From NCBI GenBank assembly GCA_037132075.1, contig JBAXPV010000005.1, positions 77,064 to 141,063 on the forward strand: DNA of 64,000 nt, written 5' to 3'. The DNA is from JBAXPV01 sp037132075 (GTDB taxonomy: Bacteria > Bacteroidota > Bacteroidia > Bacteroidales > CAIXZF01). Under the pieces are notes generated by a model. The model was not told where the DNA came from. It did no database searches and worked only from the letters and a program-made list of their open reading frames with translations. Position 1 is the first letter of the stretch; every line of letters begins with the position of its first letter. Made by a program: the position numbers and the translations under genes. Shown here one piece after another: positions 43,595 through 52,638 of the stretch.

Positions 43595-43894
43595 CTAAGC
43601 TAAACGTGACCCATGTATGATATTGGAAATCACCATCTGGTTCTTAACTACTTTATGAATAAATACATATTTTTTGTAAGTAACACAATGAAATGACTTT
43701 TTCGCTAATAATTTATTTCTGCAAATTGAATATTTATAAGGTAAACAACCCAAGGTATCGCCAAAATCGTACAATTCGTCCATAAATCTCAACGCAGTTT
43801 CAGGATATCCCTTAGATCGTAACCAGATTCCAATTAAGGCAATATTATTTACTGCTTTAGGCAGGTATATTACTTTTATCTTTTTAGAGCTCAT
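43595..43894 (-). CDS. RelE/ParE-family toxin-like protein
   Basis: A 99-residue basic protein beginning MSSKKIKVIYLP at ATG 43894; the open frame extends 36 bases upstream, but that part overlaps the antitoxin gene. Pattern fits the RelE/ParE fold: an N-terminal strand, helices around ALRFMDELYDF, a Lys-rich centre and a C-terminal strand HKVVKNQMVISNIIHG. The start overlaps the antitoxin stop by 11 bp, the usual arrangement. RelE-type toxins cleave mRNA and ParE-type toxins target gyrase; which applies cannot be told. Confidence 0.75.
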   Translation of the reverse strand: MSSKKIKVIYLPKAVNNIALIGIWLRSKGYPETALRFMDELYDFGDTLGCLPYKYSICRNKLLAKKSFHCVTYKKYVFIHKVVKNQMVISNIIHGSRLA

Positions 43895-44147
43895 CTCTAA
43901 AAAGTTCTTTTGAGGCTTTTCGAGCTTCATCCGAAGTCAAATAAATTCCAGCAGCCTCCTCGCTTCTGATTTCGCTAATCATAGCTTCAATCTCATTATC
44001 ATTAGCTGGTCGTCCGGGAGTGACCCAATCAATATTTGAGAGATTAGTAACTTCTTTGGCAACAATGTCAATTTTGTTGGCTTTTGCAAAGTCCAGTATT
44101 TTGTTTAAAGAGTCCCTAGATGATAAAGTCACAATAAAATGATTCAT
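43884..44147 (-). CDS. Antitoxin-like protein of the RelE/ParE pair
   Basis: An 87-residue acidic protein directly upstream of and overlapping the toxin gene. Alpha-helical C-terminus rich in Glu (NEIEAMISEIRSEEAAG) as expected for a toxin-binding tail; the N-terminal 40 residues would hold the DNA-binding part but no clear helix-turn-helix is seen. The -7 box at 44162 drives both genes. Confidence 0.7.
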   Translation of the reverse strand: MNHFIVTLSSRDSLNKILDFAKANKIDIVAKEVTNLSNIDWVTPGRPANDNEIEAMISEIRSEEAAGIYLTSDEARKASKELFRDEL

Positions 44148-44161
44148 TTTGATTATTTTTA

Positions 44162-44169
44162 CAAAGATA
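44162..44169 (-). promoter_or_regulatory. -7 promoter element TATCTTTG of the toxin-antitoxin operon
   Basis: Matches TAnnTTTG on the minus strand, only 14 bp from the antitoxin ATG, giving a near-leaderless transcript. Confidence 0.55.
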
Positions 44170-44315
44170 ATAATCTATTTCTTCGTAAGGAAAATGCACT
44201 ATTTAAGCAAAATAAATTTTTATCCTATGTGATTCGGAACATAGTATTAAATTGCACACATTATCAAAAAAATCAGCCAAAATGGCGATTTTCAGATATA
44301 ACCAGAAAACTCTTT

Positions 44316-44897
44316 ATGAAATTCAAAACCGGATTGTACGTATTCGCATTGATGATGGTAACGGGCTTGCTTTTCTTTTCCTGTAAAAAAGACAAAACCG
44401 ACGACACTAAGAAAAACCAGGTCACTTACAATGGGACAAACCACAGCCTGGACAAAGGCATCATTGTTCATTTTGCGTGGAAGACAGAAGGATACCTAAC
44501 CGTTTTAGTGTTGGTCTCTCCGGAAGGAGTGATTCATACGACCGGAACTCAATTTGATTCAATCAGCGGCACCAATGGCTCTGGAATTACAATTGGATTA
44601 TTTTCATCTGACAGTGCGCATCTTGCTGAAGGGATATACCCCTATGACACTACAGGAAATATGACTGCCGGAACATTTAACGGGGCCTCCCTTGCTCTTA
44701 ATTTCCATTTCGGGACACCTGATGGAATGATGGTCCCTGGATTAGGTGGTGCTGTTATCGTCAAAAAGATCGGAACTGATTATGAAATTTCCTATTCGGG
44801 GGTTGACAAAACCGGCAAAGTCATTGACCTATATTACAAAGGTGTATTGAAAGATTATTTGATGGCTAAGAGTACGTGGAAAGCCTGGGGACTTTGA
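44316..44897 (+). CDS. Lipoprotein, paralogue 1 of a tandem pair
   Basis: A 193-residue lipoprotein. ATG 44316 is chosen; the longer upstream frame overlaps antitoxin-side DNA. The signal ends at lipobox Cys23 (LLFFSC) followed by KKDKTDDTKK, which in Bacteroidota may favour inner-leaflet or surface sorting. The mature part is beta-rich (GTxxDSIxGTNGxG, TYDTTGN, DYEISYSG). No known domain. It is closely similar across its length to the protein at 45086. Confidence 0.78.
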   Translation: MKFKTGLYVFALMMVTGLLFFSCKKDKTDDTKKNQVTYNGTNHSLDKGIIVHFAWKTEGYLTVLVLVSPEGVIHTTGTQFDSISGTNGSGITIGLFSSDSAHLAEGIYPYDTTGNMTAGTFNGASLALNFHFGTPDGMMVPGLGGAVIVKKIGTDYEISYSGVDKTGKVIDLYYKGVLKDYLMAKSTWKAWGL

Positions 44898-44942
44898 TGG
44901 GTAATGGAGTGATGTGTGATGGAGTGTTGTGTGATGGACTGA
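44896..44942. repeat. Degenerate 7-8 bp tandem words
   Basis: ATGGAGTG, ATGTGTG, ATGGAGTG, TTGTGTG, ATGGACTG in series immediately after the lipoprotein stop; related in period and wording (GGGGTGAT complement) to the octamer array at 24895. Confidence 0.6.
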
Positions 44943-44960
44943 CAAGGCTGGTGCAACCAT

Positions 44961-45000
44961 CAATTGGTATATTGGTATATTGAAAATTGGTATATTGATA
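44961..45000. repeat. 40-bp AT-rich repeat, copy 2
   Basis: Identical over 40 bp to 27507-27546; lies between the two lipoprotein paralogues. Another partial copy of the GGTATATTG words lies at 45756-45788. Confidence 0.9.
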
Positions 45001-45085
45001 AATTATAAACATAGAATTAATTAATCCATATCATTAAATAAATTAACCAAACTGGCGTTAATATTTTCTAACCAAAACAAACATT

Positions 45086-45667
45086 ATGAAACTCAAAACC
45101 GGATTGTACGCAATTACCTTGGTCCTGATTGCAGGAATGTTGTTCTTCTCCTGTAAAAAAGACAAAACCGAAGACACTAAGAAAAACCAGGTTACTTACA
45201 ATGGCACAGGCCACCCCCTGGACAAAGGCGTCATCGTACATTGGCAGTTTAAAGCAGAAGGACACGCAACCACTTTAGTTTTTGTCTCACCGGAAGGAAC
45301 GTTTCATACAACCGGAACATCTTTTGACTCCATCACCGGAACCAATGGCACTGGATTAGCGATTGCTTTGTATTCCTCTGACAGCGTGAATCTTGCTGAA
45401 GGAACTTACACCTATGACACTACAGGAAATAACACTGCCGGAACATTTGTACGTGCTTCCATGGTTCTCAATTACAATTTCGGAACAGATGATGGAACTG
45501 AGGTACTTGGATTCGGAGGTGCAGTAACCGTTAAAAAGGTTGGGACCGATTATGAAATCACATACTCAGGTGCTGATGAAACCGGAAAAGTCATCGAGCT
45601 TTATTACAAAGGAATTCTGAAAGATTATATTAATATCAGTAAGAAAGCGAAGACCTGGGGACTGTGA
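45086..45667 (+). CDS. Lipoprotein, paralogue 2 of a tandem pair
   Basis: A 193-residue lipoprotein equal in length and closely similar to the 44316 gene. Lipobox Cys23 in MLFFSC, followed by KKDKTEDTKK. The two differ mostly in surface residues of the beta-rich body. The gene has its own spacer of repeats on both sides. Function unknown; tandem duplication of a surface antigen is the simplest reading. Confidence 0.78.
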   Translation: MKLKTGLYAITLVLIAGMLFFSCKKDKTEDTKKNQVTYNGTGHPLDKGVIVHWQFKAEGHATTLVFVSPEGTFHTTGTSFDSITGTNGTGLAIALYSSDSVNLAEGTYTYDTTGNNTAGTFVRASMVLNYNFGTDDGTEVLGFGGAVTVKKVGTDYEITYSGADETGKVIELYYKGILKDYINISKKAKTWGL

Positions 45668-45790
45668 GTCGTTAGTCGTTAGTCGTTAGACGTGAGGAAA
45701 GGTCTCCATCTTATTTAAGGGTTGGAAGTTGGGTAGCGTTCCCCTTCAAATAGGGGTATATTGATAATTGGTATATTGTTATATTATTCT
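45668..45790. repeat. Short-repeat spacer
   Basis: GTCGTTA three times at 45668-45688, then a hairpin-like CCCC/GGGG stretch, then GGTATATTG words at 45756-45788. No gene. Confidence 0.55.
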
Positions 45791-46612
45791 TTATCGAATA
45801 ACCACAAACTTCTTCCCCGTCACATTTTTACCATCAGCAACTCTGACAAAGTACATTCCGGCTGTGAGGTTCTTGTTAAAGAGTTCCGAAAACGGGATGT
45901 TGTTAAAACCATTCAATAACTCTTTTTTACAGCAGGAGATTTCGATACCATCTTGGTTAAATATCGAAATCTCCACTGTTTTTTGAGACCTGATATTCAG
46001 ACCTATGTGACTATTTTCGGTGACGGGGTTTGGATAGATGGAAAGATTCATCACAGAATTTTCATGCTCATTGATACCTATTGGGGACCAAAAAGTAACC
46101 CTGAGGCTATCCATAAAAACATCTACAAGTGGATGATTGGTTCCATTAATGGCAACAGCGCCGATTGCCTGAACGACTTCGAAATTCTGGGTAACGATGC
46201 CAAAACAAGGATAATTGGGATTGAGGTACGTATTATTCACCAGGTTGATAAAGAACTGGCTCCCCCCTGTATTGGGTCCGGCATTTGCCATTCCCAGTGC
46301 TTTTTGGACATTACTGGTAAAGGGACTAAATTCATCAGGAATGGAATAACCGGGACCTCCCGATCCTGTTCCAGTGGGATCTCCACCCTGGATCACGAAA
46401 TTATGCACCACCCTGTGAAACTTTACATGATCATAGAAATTTGAAGTGACCAGGTCGAGAAAATTCCCCGCGGTGATGGGCATCAGCGTGTCGTATGTCT
46501 TAACAACAAAGGTCCCCATGCTGGTATAAAAAGTAACTTCTGTCTGAGCATTACCAATTTTCGCAAATGCCATCAGGCATAATAATAGAATGCAGGTTAA
46601 TAATTTCTTCAT
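45791..46612 (-). CDS. Secreted cyclophilin-type peptidyl-prolyl isomerase with T9SS type A tail
   Basis: A 273-residue protein starting at ATG 46612. Signal peptide (LLLCLMAFAKIGNAQ), cyclophilin domain at residues 22-175 with the family block FHRVVHNFVIQGGDPTGTG, MANAGPNTGGSQFFI and CFGIVTQN, and a T9SS type A sorting domain from about 190 (SIYPNPVTENSHIG, SIFNQDGIEI, TAGMYFVRV, KKFVVIR). The key Arg, Phe and Gln of the active site are present, so isomerase activity is expected. A promoter -7 box lies at 46641. Surface location of a cyclophilin is unusual; it may help fold exported proteins outside the outer membrane. Confidence 0.88.
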   Translation of the reverse strand: MKKLLTCILLLCLMAFAKIGNAQTEVTFYTSMGTFVVKTYDTLMPITAGNFLDLVTSNFYDHVKFHRVVHNFVIQGGDPTGTGSGGPGYSIPDEFSPFTSNVQKALGMANAGPNTGGSQFFINLVNNTYLNPNYPCFGIVTQNFEVVQAIGAVAINGTNHPLVDVFMDSLRVTFWSPIGINEHENSVMNLSIYPNPVTENSHIGLNIRSQKTVEISIFNQDGIEISCCKKELLNGFNNIPFSELFNKNLTAGMYFVRVADGKNVTGKKFVVIR

Positions 46613-46640
46613 GTTATTTGACAATAGGTTCTAAGGTGAA

Positions 46641-46648
46641 CAAATGTA
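46641..46648 (-). promoter_or_regulatory. -7 promoter element TACATTTG of the secreted cyclophilin
   Basis: Fits TAnnTTTG on the minus strand, 28 bp before the ATG at 46612. Confidence 0.5.
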
Positions 46649-46840
46649 GGATTAATTTCAAGTCCCGGATCATTGATTAATTGTAAGCATGGAATACAGA
46701 AATTTACATATAGAAACTAAACCTTGGCTTAACTTTTTCGTCTAATAGAGCAAGCAAAATCAAAAATTAATTTATTGTTAATTTTTTTAAGAATATTTTT
46801 CATAACTTGCTGCAAATTAGAAAACTTAAACCCAATTCAT

Positions 46841-49800
46841 ATGAAGAGAAAACTTTTACTCAGCTTGCTTTTGTTCGTTCTGTTTGCAGGAACAGCATTT
46901 TCCCAAGGCATTGTAATTACTGAGATCAATTACAATGACCCTTCCACTGGAACCACCACCGGTGACTCACTTGAGTACATTGAAGTGCAGAATTTTTCAA
47001 CGATGCCTGTCAATTTCGGTGGATATAAATTTACTTCCGGGGTAACTTTTACGTTCCCTTCGATGACCGTGCCAGCCATGGGATATGTTGTTATTGCCAA
47101 AGCAGCCACGAAAGTCCAGAATTTTTATGGCATTAGTGGCGTATTGCAGTGGGATGCCGGCCAAACATTAACCAATAACGGAGGGGAAGGGATTGCCTTA
47201 AAAGACCCTTCGTTAAACATGCTTGATACGGTGCGTTATAACACAACAAACCCCTGGCCTACTTCGCCAAACGGTACGGGTCCTTCGCTGATGTTATGCG
47301 ACGCCAGCCTCGACAACAACAACGGAGCCAACTGGGTTGCTGCCAATGCAGTCAATTCCAATACTTATGGAACGATTGCCGGATATGTCGTTAATGGCAC
47401 TCCTGGTAGCGGCTGTGTGGTTTTACCTCCTTATTTCCCCAAGTTTGCTAATGTTCCTTTCACTGCTACCTTTGAAAACACCTGGAAAAATGCCAATTAC
47501 TCAAGAGATGTTCCGGATACCGTTTGGACAAATTCTCCCAGCTCAGGAAATAACAGCTGGAGAAGAAATGACGATGGCATCAGTGCAGTATGGACAGGAA
47601 CAACTACAGGAGCTTATACCCCGACTGGCGCAATTGGTTCAAGCCGCTCAGCACGTTTTCACAGTTCTGCCAGTGTTGCAGGACAAATCGGTGATCTGAC
47701 CCTTTTGATAAACATGAACACTCCTGGCATTAAAAGACTAAAATTCTGGCAAATGAACACCTCTGGCAACGACAGCCTCGGGGTCTTTTTCTCGCAAGAT
47801 AGTGGTCTCACTTATACTCACATTGGTCAGTTTGTGAACACTACGACCTGGGAACAAAAACAAATCCTTTTGGGTGCTACAACTGCCACGCATTGTATGA
47901 TTCGTTTCAGGGCTACTGCCCAAGTAGGGAATACTGACATCGGCCTCGACGATGTGGTTGTTGACCTCATGATGCCCGATGACGTTGGGGTTACGAGCAT
48001 CGCAGCTCCCGGACCTGTTGTTGCAGCTCAGACAGATACCATTAAAGTCATTCTTAAAAATTATGGCGGAAACGATGTCAGCAATGTCAACATCAACTGG
48101 AGTGTTGGCGGCATTTTGCAAACACCTGTTGCTTATTCAAGCGTGATTCCTTCAGGAGCGACAAGTGCAATGATTAAACTTGGTGCATTTACCTTCCCTC
48201 CCACTGGTCCAATGACTATTAAAGCCTGGACAAGCCTGCCAAACGGCAATGCCGACACAGACCCAACAAACGACACTGCCTCTTCTTCAACTTATTTCCA
48301 ACCTTATGCCTCAATCCCTTTCTATGAAGGCTTTGACAGCACCTGGTTCAGCAAACAGGCAAGCCGTGACGTCCCTTCAAATTACTGGGCTGCAAGTCCT
48401 GCTACTGGAAACCAGTCATTCAGACGGGATGATGACGGGGTTTCTGCTGCCTGGGGAAATACAACCGTTGGCGCATACACGCCTGCCGGCGCCTTGACAA
48501 CAACCCATTCAGCCCGTTTCCATACCGGGGGTATTGCCACAACCGGTCCTCAGGGCTCATTAAGTCTGTATGTCAATTTCAACGTACCTGGTATTAAAGT
48601 GCTGCATTTTTATCACATCAACACAGCAGGTACTGACAGTCTTACTGTTGCCATCTCATATGACGGGGGCGCCACCTTCAGCCTCCTCGGGAAACCACTG
48701 GTTGACGCTACATGGAATCTGTTTGAATATATAATTGGCAACAATACCTCATCCAATACGGTCATCCGTTTCAGGGCCAGTTCAAACCAGAATGGCAACA
48801 CCGACGTTGGACTCGATGAAGTAAGCTTGTATTTATTACAACCCAATAATACCGGGATTACCAGTATTGACAATCCAAGTCCAATTCTGAATAATGCCAC
48901 GGATACGGTAAAAGTTCATATCAGAAACTATGGTGCGAATGCCGTGACTACAGCAAATATCAACTGGAGTGTTAACGGAATCCTGCAAACCGTTGTGCCT
49001 TTCACAGGAAACATTCCCGCACAATCCAACAGTGGACTGATTACTGTAGGTGGTTATACATTCCCAACCTCAGGACAAAATGTGATCAAAGTATGGACTT
49101 CACAACCAAACGGAGTACCAGATACTGAACCCATCAACGACACTTTAAAGAAGACCGTAATCTATCAGCCTTATGCGACCATTCCATTTTATGATGGATT
49201 TGACAGTGCCTGGATCAACAAACTGGGAACGCGTGATGTGTCCTCTTATTTTTGGGTAAATACCCCTGTAACGGGAAATACCTCCTGGAGACGTAGCGAT
49301 GACGGCGCTGCAGCAGCCTGGACTACGCCAACCGGCGGCGCTTATACACCAAGCGGAGCTTTAAGCACGACCCAATCTGCCCGTTTCCACACAGCTTCAG
49401 CAACAGCAGGTTCACCTGGAACCCTTGATCTGTATATTAACCTGAGCACTGCCGGCAACAAAGAACTTCGTTTCTATCATATTAACAGCAGTGGAAATGA
49501 CAGTGTCGCTATTTATCTCTCACAAAATGGCGGATCTTCCTTTACCTATCTCACGAAATTTATCAATTCAACAAGCTGGGCACCCAGGGTCGTTACCTTA
49601 GGAAACCTCACGGCTTCTCAGTGTGTTATCCGTTTCAAAGTTACCAGTCCAGGTGGTGGATTTGGTCTGAATGACGTTGGCATCGATGAAGTAAGAGTTG
49701 ACCTTGTGAAACCTGATGTTGGCGTAAGTAAGTTACTGAAGCCTTTCTCCGGATGTGGCTTAAGTGCTAACGACACCATAAAGGTACGCGTTAAAAACTT

Positions 49801-52582
49801 TGGCAACCTGGCAGCTTCAAACATTGCAGTTCAATCACCTGCAGGCATTTTCACCATCACAAATACCTTACAACCAGGTGACAGTATTGATTTTGAAGTT
49901 GGAACAATCACTGTTCCTCCTGCAAGTTCTTATTTACTAAAAATCTATACCAGTTATCCGGATGATCCAAATGCACTGAATGACACCTTAAAATACACCC
50001 TGGTTCATTACATGGTTATCGACACTTTCCCTTATGTCGACAATTTCGAAAATGGCCTGAACTTTTTCACAAAAATCAATACAGCAACAAATGCGCAAGT
50101 ATCAATCCTGCCGTCAATAGGAACCAGTGCAAGTCATGCTTTATTTATGACTGGTATCGTTGGCGGTACGTGGCCTCAGAACACCGCTACCAATACAACA
50201 CCTGAACAGGCTTTCGCTTATGCCGATCATAAAGGAGAGTTTGTCTCCAGCTGTATGGTTGATGCCACCAATTTGCCAACACCTGAACTTCGGATCGACC
50301 TCAAACAAACGTATAGTGCAGGTATTGCTTACAGTTATTTCAGAGTTACTGTTAATGACACGATGATTATCCCTGATCAAACCGGTAAATTGTATTTCAA
50401 CCCGACTACTCAGCATGGAGATCCTTTTGTAAACCGTCATTTTGACCTGAGTCAATTTGGAGGCACTACTTTTAAGCTAAGCCTGATCTCTGCCTGTAAA
50501 TATAATGCACCGAATGCACAAAGCGGCATCGCGGATGCTGCTATCGTCGATAACTTCTCTATCCGCGCCAAAGTGCCTACTGATGCAGGTATGGTTCAGG
50601 TATTAAGCCCAATCAGTGGTTGTGGCTTAGGAAATGAGGTATTGGGCGTACGTATCGTCAACTTTGGAAGCCAGCTGCTGCCGGTAGTCCCTGTTGCCTA
50701 TACGATCAATGGCGGACCCGTTCATCAACAATTGTACGCGATTCCACTAAACCCAGGAGACACACTGAATTTCAATTTCGACACCCTGGTTAATATGTCA
50801 ACTCCCGGAGTTTACAACATCACAGCTTATGTAGCGCTGATGGATGACATGGAGCATATCAATGACACGGTCCACTTCCAGGTTGTAAACATTCCAATGG
50901 TTCACACATTCCCTTATGTTCAGGATTTTGAGTCTGATTTTACAGGATGGATCAGTGGCGCTATCAGTGGCACTAATGAATGGGAACTCGGAATTCCTTC
51001 AAAAACATTCCTGAATGGCACACATAGTGGTCAAAAAGCATGGACCACAGGCCTGACGCAGAATTACAATATCAATACGAATTGTTATGTACAGTCACCT
51101 TGTTTCGACCTGGTTGGCATGACAAATCCAATTCTTTCTGTATGGCTCAAATTTCAATCAGAGCTCGACTATGACGGCATGATCGTTGAGTCAACCATTG
51201 ACAATGGTGCCAGCTGGGTAAAATTGCCCGGTGATGCAGGTTTCTACAACGGCACAAGCGTAAATCCTCCACTTGTTGGCGCAAAATGGAGTGGCACCAA
51301 TGGTGGCTGGGTTTTATACAAGACTTCCCTTGCTGCTTTTGATACGGTAAGCAATGCTAAATTCCGTTTCCGTTTTGCCAGTGATAATGCAAACAACGAT
51401 GAAGGATTTGAATTCGATGACTTCAGGATTCGGGAAGCTGCAGTTGATCTGATAACGACCTATGTTTCCCCGATGAGTAATTGTTCATTGGGTATTAATG
51501 AACTCATTACCGTCAGTGTTAGAAATGACGGTGAGAAGATCGCACCTTATGCTGCTTACTACTATTCATTTGGTGGCCCTACCTATGTTGACAGCATCGG
51601 TGGCAATATTTTACCAGGAGCCGTTGTAACTCATACAACATGGTACTCTGCGAATATGGCTGCAACTGGCACACTCTATACACTAAACATGGATGTCCAT
51701 ACTGCAGGGGAATCTGATCCCATTAACAATGCCGTGACACAGCAGGTCAGACATTTAAGCCCGATTACAGGACTGGTTGTTTTTGATGGCTTTGAATTCC
51801 CTTCTGAATACCTCGCTTTTGAGCATAACACAAACGCTGCTGCCGAAGCTTTACCCGGAAATGCTTATAACAGTATCTTTTCAGGACACCTTGAAGGCGG
51901 CGCTGCAGGTACATGGCCAACAGGCACTGCCACAAGCACTCCTGCAGATTCCGCATTTAAACATGCAGATCACTTATCAAAAATAAGCACTTGTGACGTC
52001 AACTTACCGTCATCAGTTTATCCTGCTGTCTATCTGCGCTTTATGCTCAAACAAACTTATAGCTTAGGGGCTGACTATTCCTGGCTCAGGGTCCTCATCA
52101 ATGACACAACCCCTGTTGCCTCGACCAGTGGCGTGACTAACTACCAGGCTGCTACAGCTGCCGGTGATCCTTACACCCAGGTGATGTACGACCTGACTTC
52201 ATTCTATGGCGCAGGTACCCTTCACAAAATTACTATTGAATCTGCCTGTATGTTTGACAAAGCAAATTCCTCTACAGGTATTGCTGATGCTGCCTATATT
52301 GACAATTACATCCTTGATTTCGCTGACGGAATCCATACAGTTCAGCCAGCGATGTTCTCTGTCACTCCAAATCCAACACATGATCTTATCCGTGTTGATC
52401 TGATTAACGCCAATGATGGCCAGATGATCCTCATGGATATCATGGGTCGTATTGTCAGCACAAAGGTTCTGAACGGACAACATGTTGAAGTCATTGACAT
52501 GCGCGATCTTCCTGCAGGCATTTATGCCCTGAGGATCAATACGCTAAGTGGCAATCAGACTGTGAAAGTGGTGAAAGAATAA
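46841..52582 (+). CDS. Giant multidomain surface protein (LTD, repeats, T9SS type A)
   Basis: A 1913-residue protein; ATG 46841 is chosen because it heads a signal peptide (LLLSLLLFVLFAGTAFSQG), while the frame extends 66 bases upstream. Residues about 20-130 are a lamin-tail (LTD) domain (IVITEINYNDP, EYIEVQNFS, ALKDPSLNMLDTVRY). Three similar modules follow (each starting FE/FD near RDVPDxxW and WRRxDDG), separated by CARDB-like segments (KVxxKNYGxNxVSNVNINWSV). Further MAM/jellyroll-like modules come later, and the C-terminus is a type A sorting domain (TPNPTHDLIRVDL, ILMDIMGRIV, PAGIYALRI). No enzyme signature; adhesion or matrix role likely. Confidence 0.85.
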   Translation: MKRKLLLSLLLFVLFAGTAFSQGIVITEINYNDPSTGTTTGDSLEYIEVQNFSTMPVNFGGYKFTSGVTFTFPSMTVPAMGYVVIAKAATKVQNFYGISGVLQWDAGQTLTNNGGEGIALKDPSLNMLDTVRYNTTNPWPTSPNGTGPSLMLCDASLDNNNGANWVAANAVNSNTYGTIAGYVVNGTPGSGCVVLPPYFPKFANVPFTATFENTWKNANYSRDVPDTVWTNSPSSGNNSWRRNDDGISAVWTGTTTGAYTPTGAIGSSRSARFHSSASVAGQIGDLTLLINMNTPGIKRLKFWQMNTSGNDSLGVFFSQDSGLTYTHIGQFVNTTTWEQKQILLGATTATHCMIRFRATAQVGNTDIGLDDVVVDLMMPDDVGVTSIAAPGPVVAAQTDTIKVILKNYGGNDVSNVNINWSVGGILQTPVAYSSVIPSGATSAMIKLGAFTFPPTGPMTIKAWTSLPNGNADTDPTNDTASSSTYFQPYASIPFYEGFDSTWFSKQASRDVPSNYWAASPATGNQSFRRDDDGVSAAWGNTTVGAYTPAGALTTTHSARFHTGGIATTGPQGSLSLYVNFNVPGIKVLHFYHINTAGTDSLTVAISYDGGATFSLLGKPLVDATWNLFEYIIGNNTSSNTVIRFRASSNQNGNTDVGLDEVSLYLLQPNNTGITSIDNPSPILNNATDTVKVHIRNYGANAVTTANINWSVNGILQTVVPFTGNIPAQSNSGLITVGGYTFPTSGQNVIKVWTSQPNGVPDTEPINDTLKKTVIYQPYATIPFYDGFDSAWINKLGTRDVSSYFWVNTPVTGNTSWRRSDDGAAAAWTTPTGGAYTPSGALSTTQSARFHTASATAGSPGTLDLYINLSTAGNKELRFYHINSSGNDSVAIYLSQNGGSSFTYLTKFINSTSWAPRVVTLGNLTASQCVIRFKVTSPGGGFGLNDVGIDEVRVDLVKPDVGVSKLLKPFSGCGLSANDTIKVRVKNFGNLAASNIAVQSPAGIFTITNTLQPGDSIDFEVGTITVPPASSYLLKIYTSYPDDPNALNDTLKYTLVHYMVIDTFPYVDNFENGLNFFTKINTATNAQVSILPSIGTSASHALFMTGIVGGTWPQNTATNTTPEQAFAYADHKGEFVSSCMVDATNLPTPELRIDLKQTYSAGIAYSYFRVTVNDTMIIPDQTGKLYFNPTTQHGDPFVNRHFDLSQFGGTTFKLSLISACKYNAPNAQSGIADAAIVDNFSIRAKVPTDAGMVQVLSPISGCGLGNEVLGVRIVNFGSQLLPVVPVAYTINGGPVHQQLYAIPLNPGDTLNFNFDTLVNMSTPGVYNITAYVALMDDMEHINDTVHFQVVNIPMVHTFPYVQDFESDFTGWISGAISGTNEWELGIPSKTFLNGTHSGQKAWTTGLTQNYNINTNCYVQSPCFDLVGMTNPILSVWLKFQSELDYDGMIVESTIDNGASWVKLPGDAGFYNGTSVNPPLVGAKWSGTNGGWVLYKTSLAAFDTVSNAKFRFRFASDNANNDEGFEFDDFRIREAAVDLITTYVSPMSNCSLGINELITVSVRNDGEKIAPYAAYYYSFGGPTYVDSIGGNILPGAVVTHTTWYSANMAATGTLYTLNMDVHTAGESDPINNAVTQQVRHLSPITGLVVFDGFEFPSEYLAFEHNTNAAAEALPGNAYNSIFSGHLEGGAAGTWPTGTATSTPADSAFKHADHLSKISTCDVNLPSSVYPAVYLRFMLKQTYSLGADYSWLRVLINDTTPVASTSGVTNYQAATAAGDPYTQVMYDLTSFYGAGTLHKITIESACMFDKANSSTGIADAAYIDNYILDFADGIHTVQPAMFSVTPNPTHDLIRVDLINANDGQMILMDIMGRIVSTKVLNGQHVEVIDMRDLPAGIYALRINTLSGNQTVKVVKE

Positions 52583-52600
52583 AATTCACTACAGTAAAAA

Positions 52601-52632
52601 AACAGGGCGTCTCAGTTTTGAGACGCCCTGTT
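52601..52632. terminator. Bidirectional terminator
   Basis: AACAGGGCGTCTCA (52601-52614) and its exact complement (52619-52632) around loop GTTT, with A-runs on the left and T-runs on the right, so it works for the 46841 gene and the convergent 52639 gene. Confidence 0.9.
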
Positions 52633-52638
52633 TTTTTT

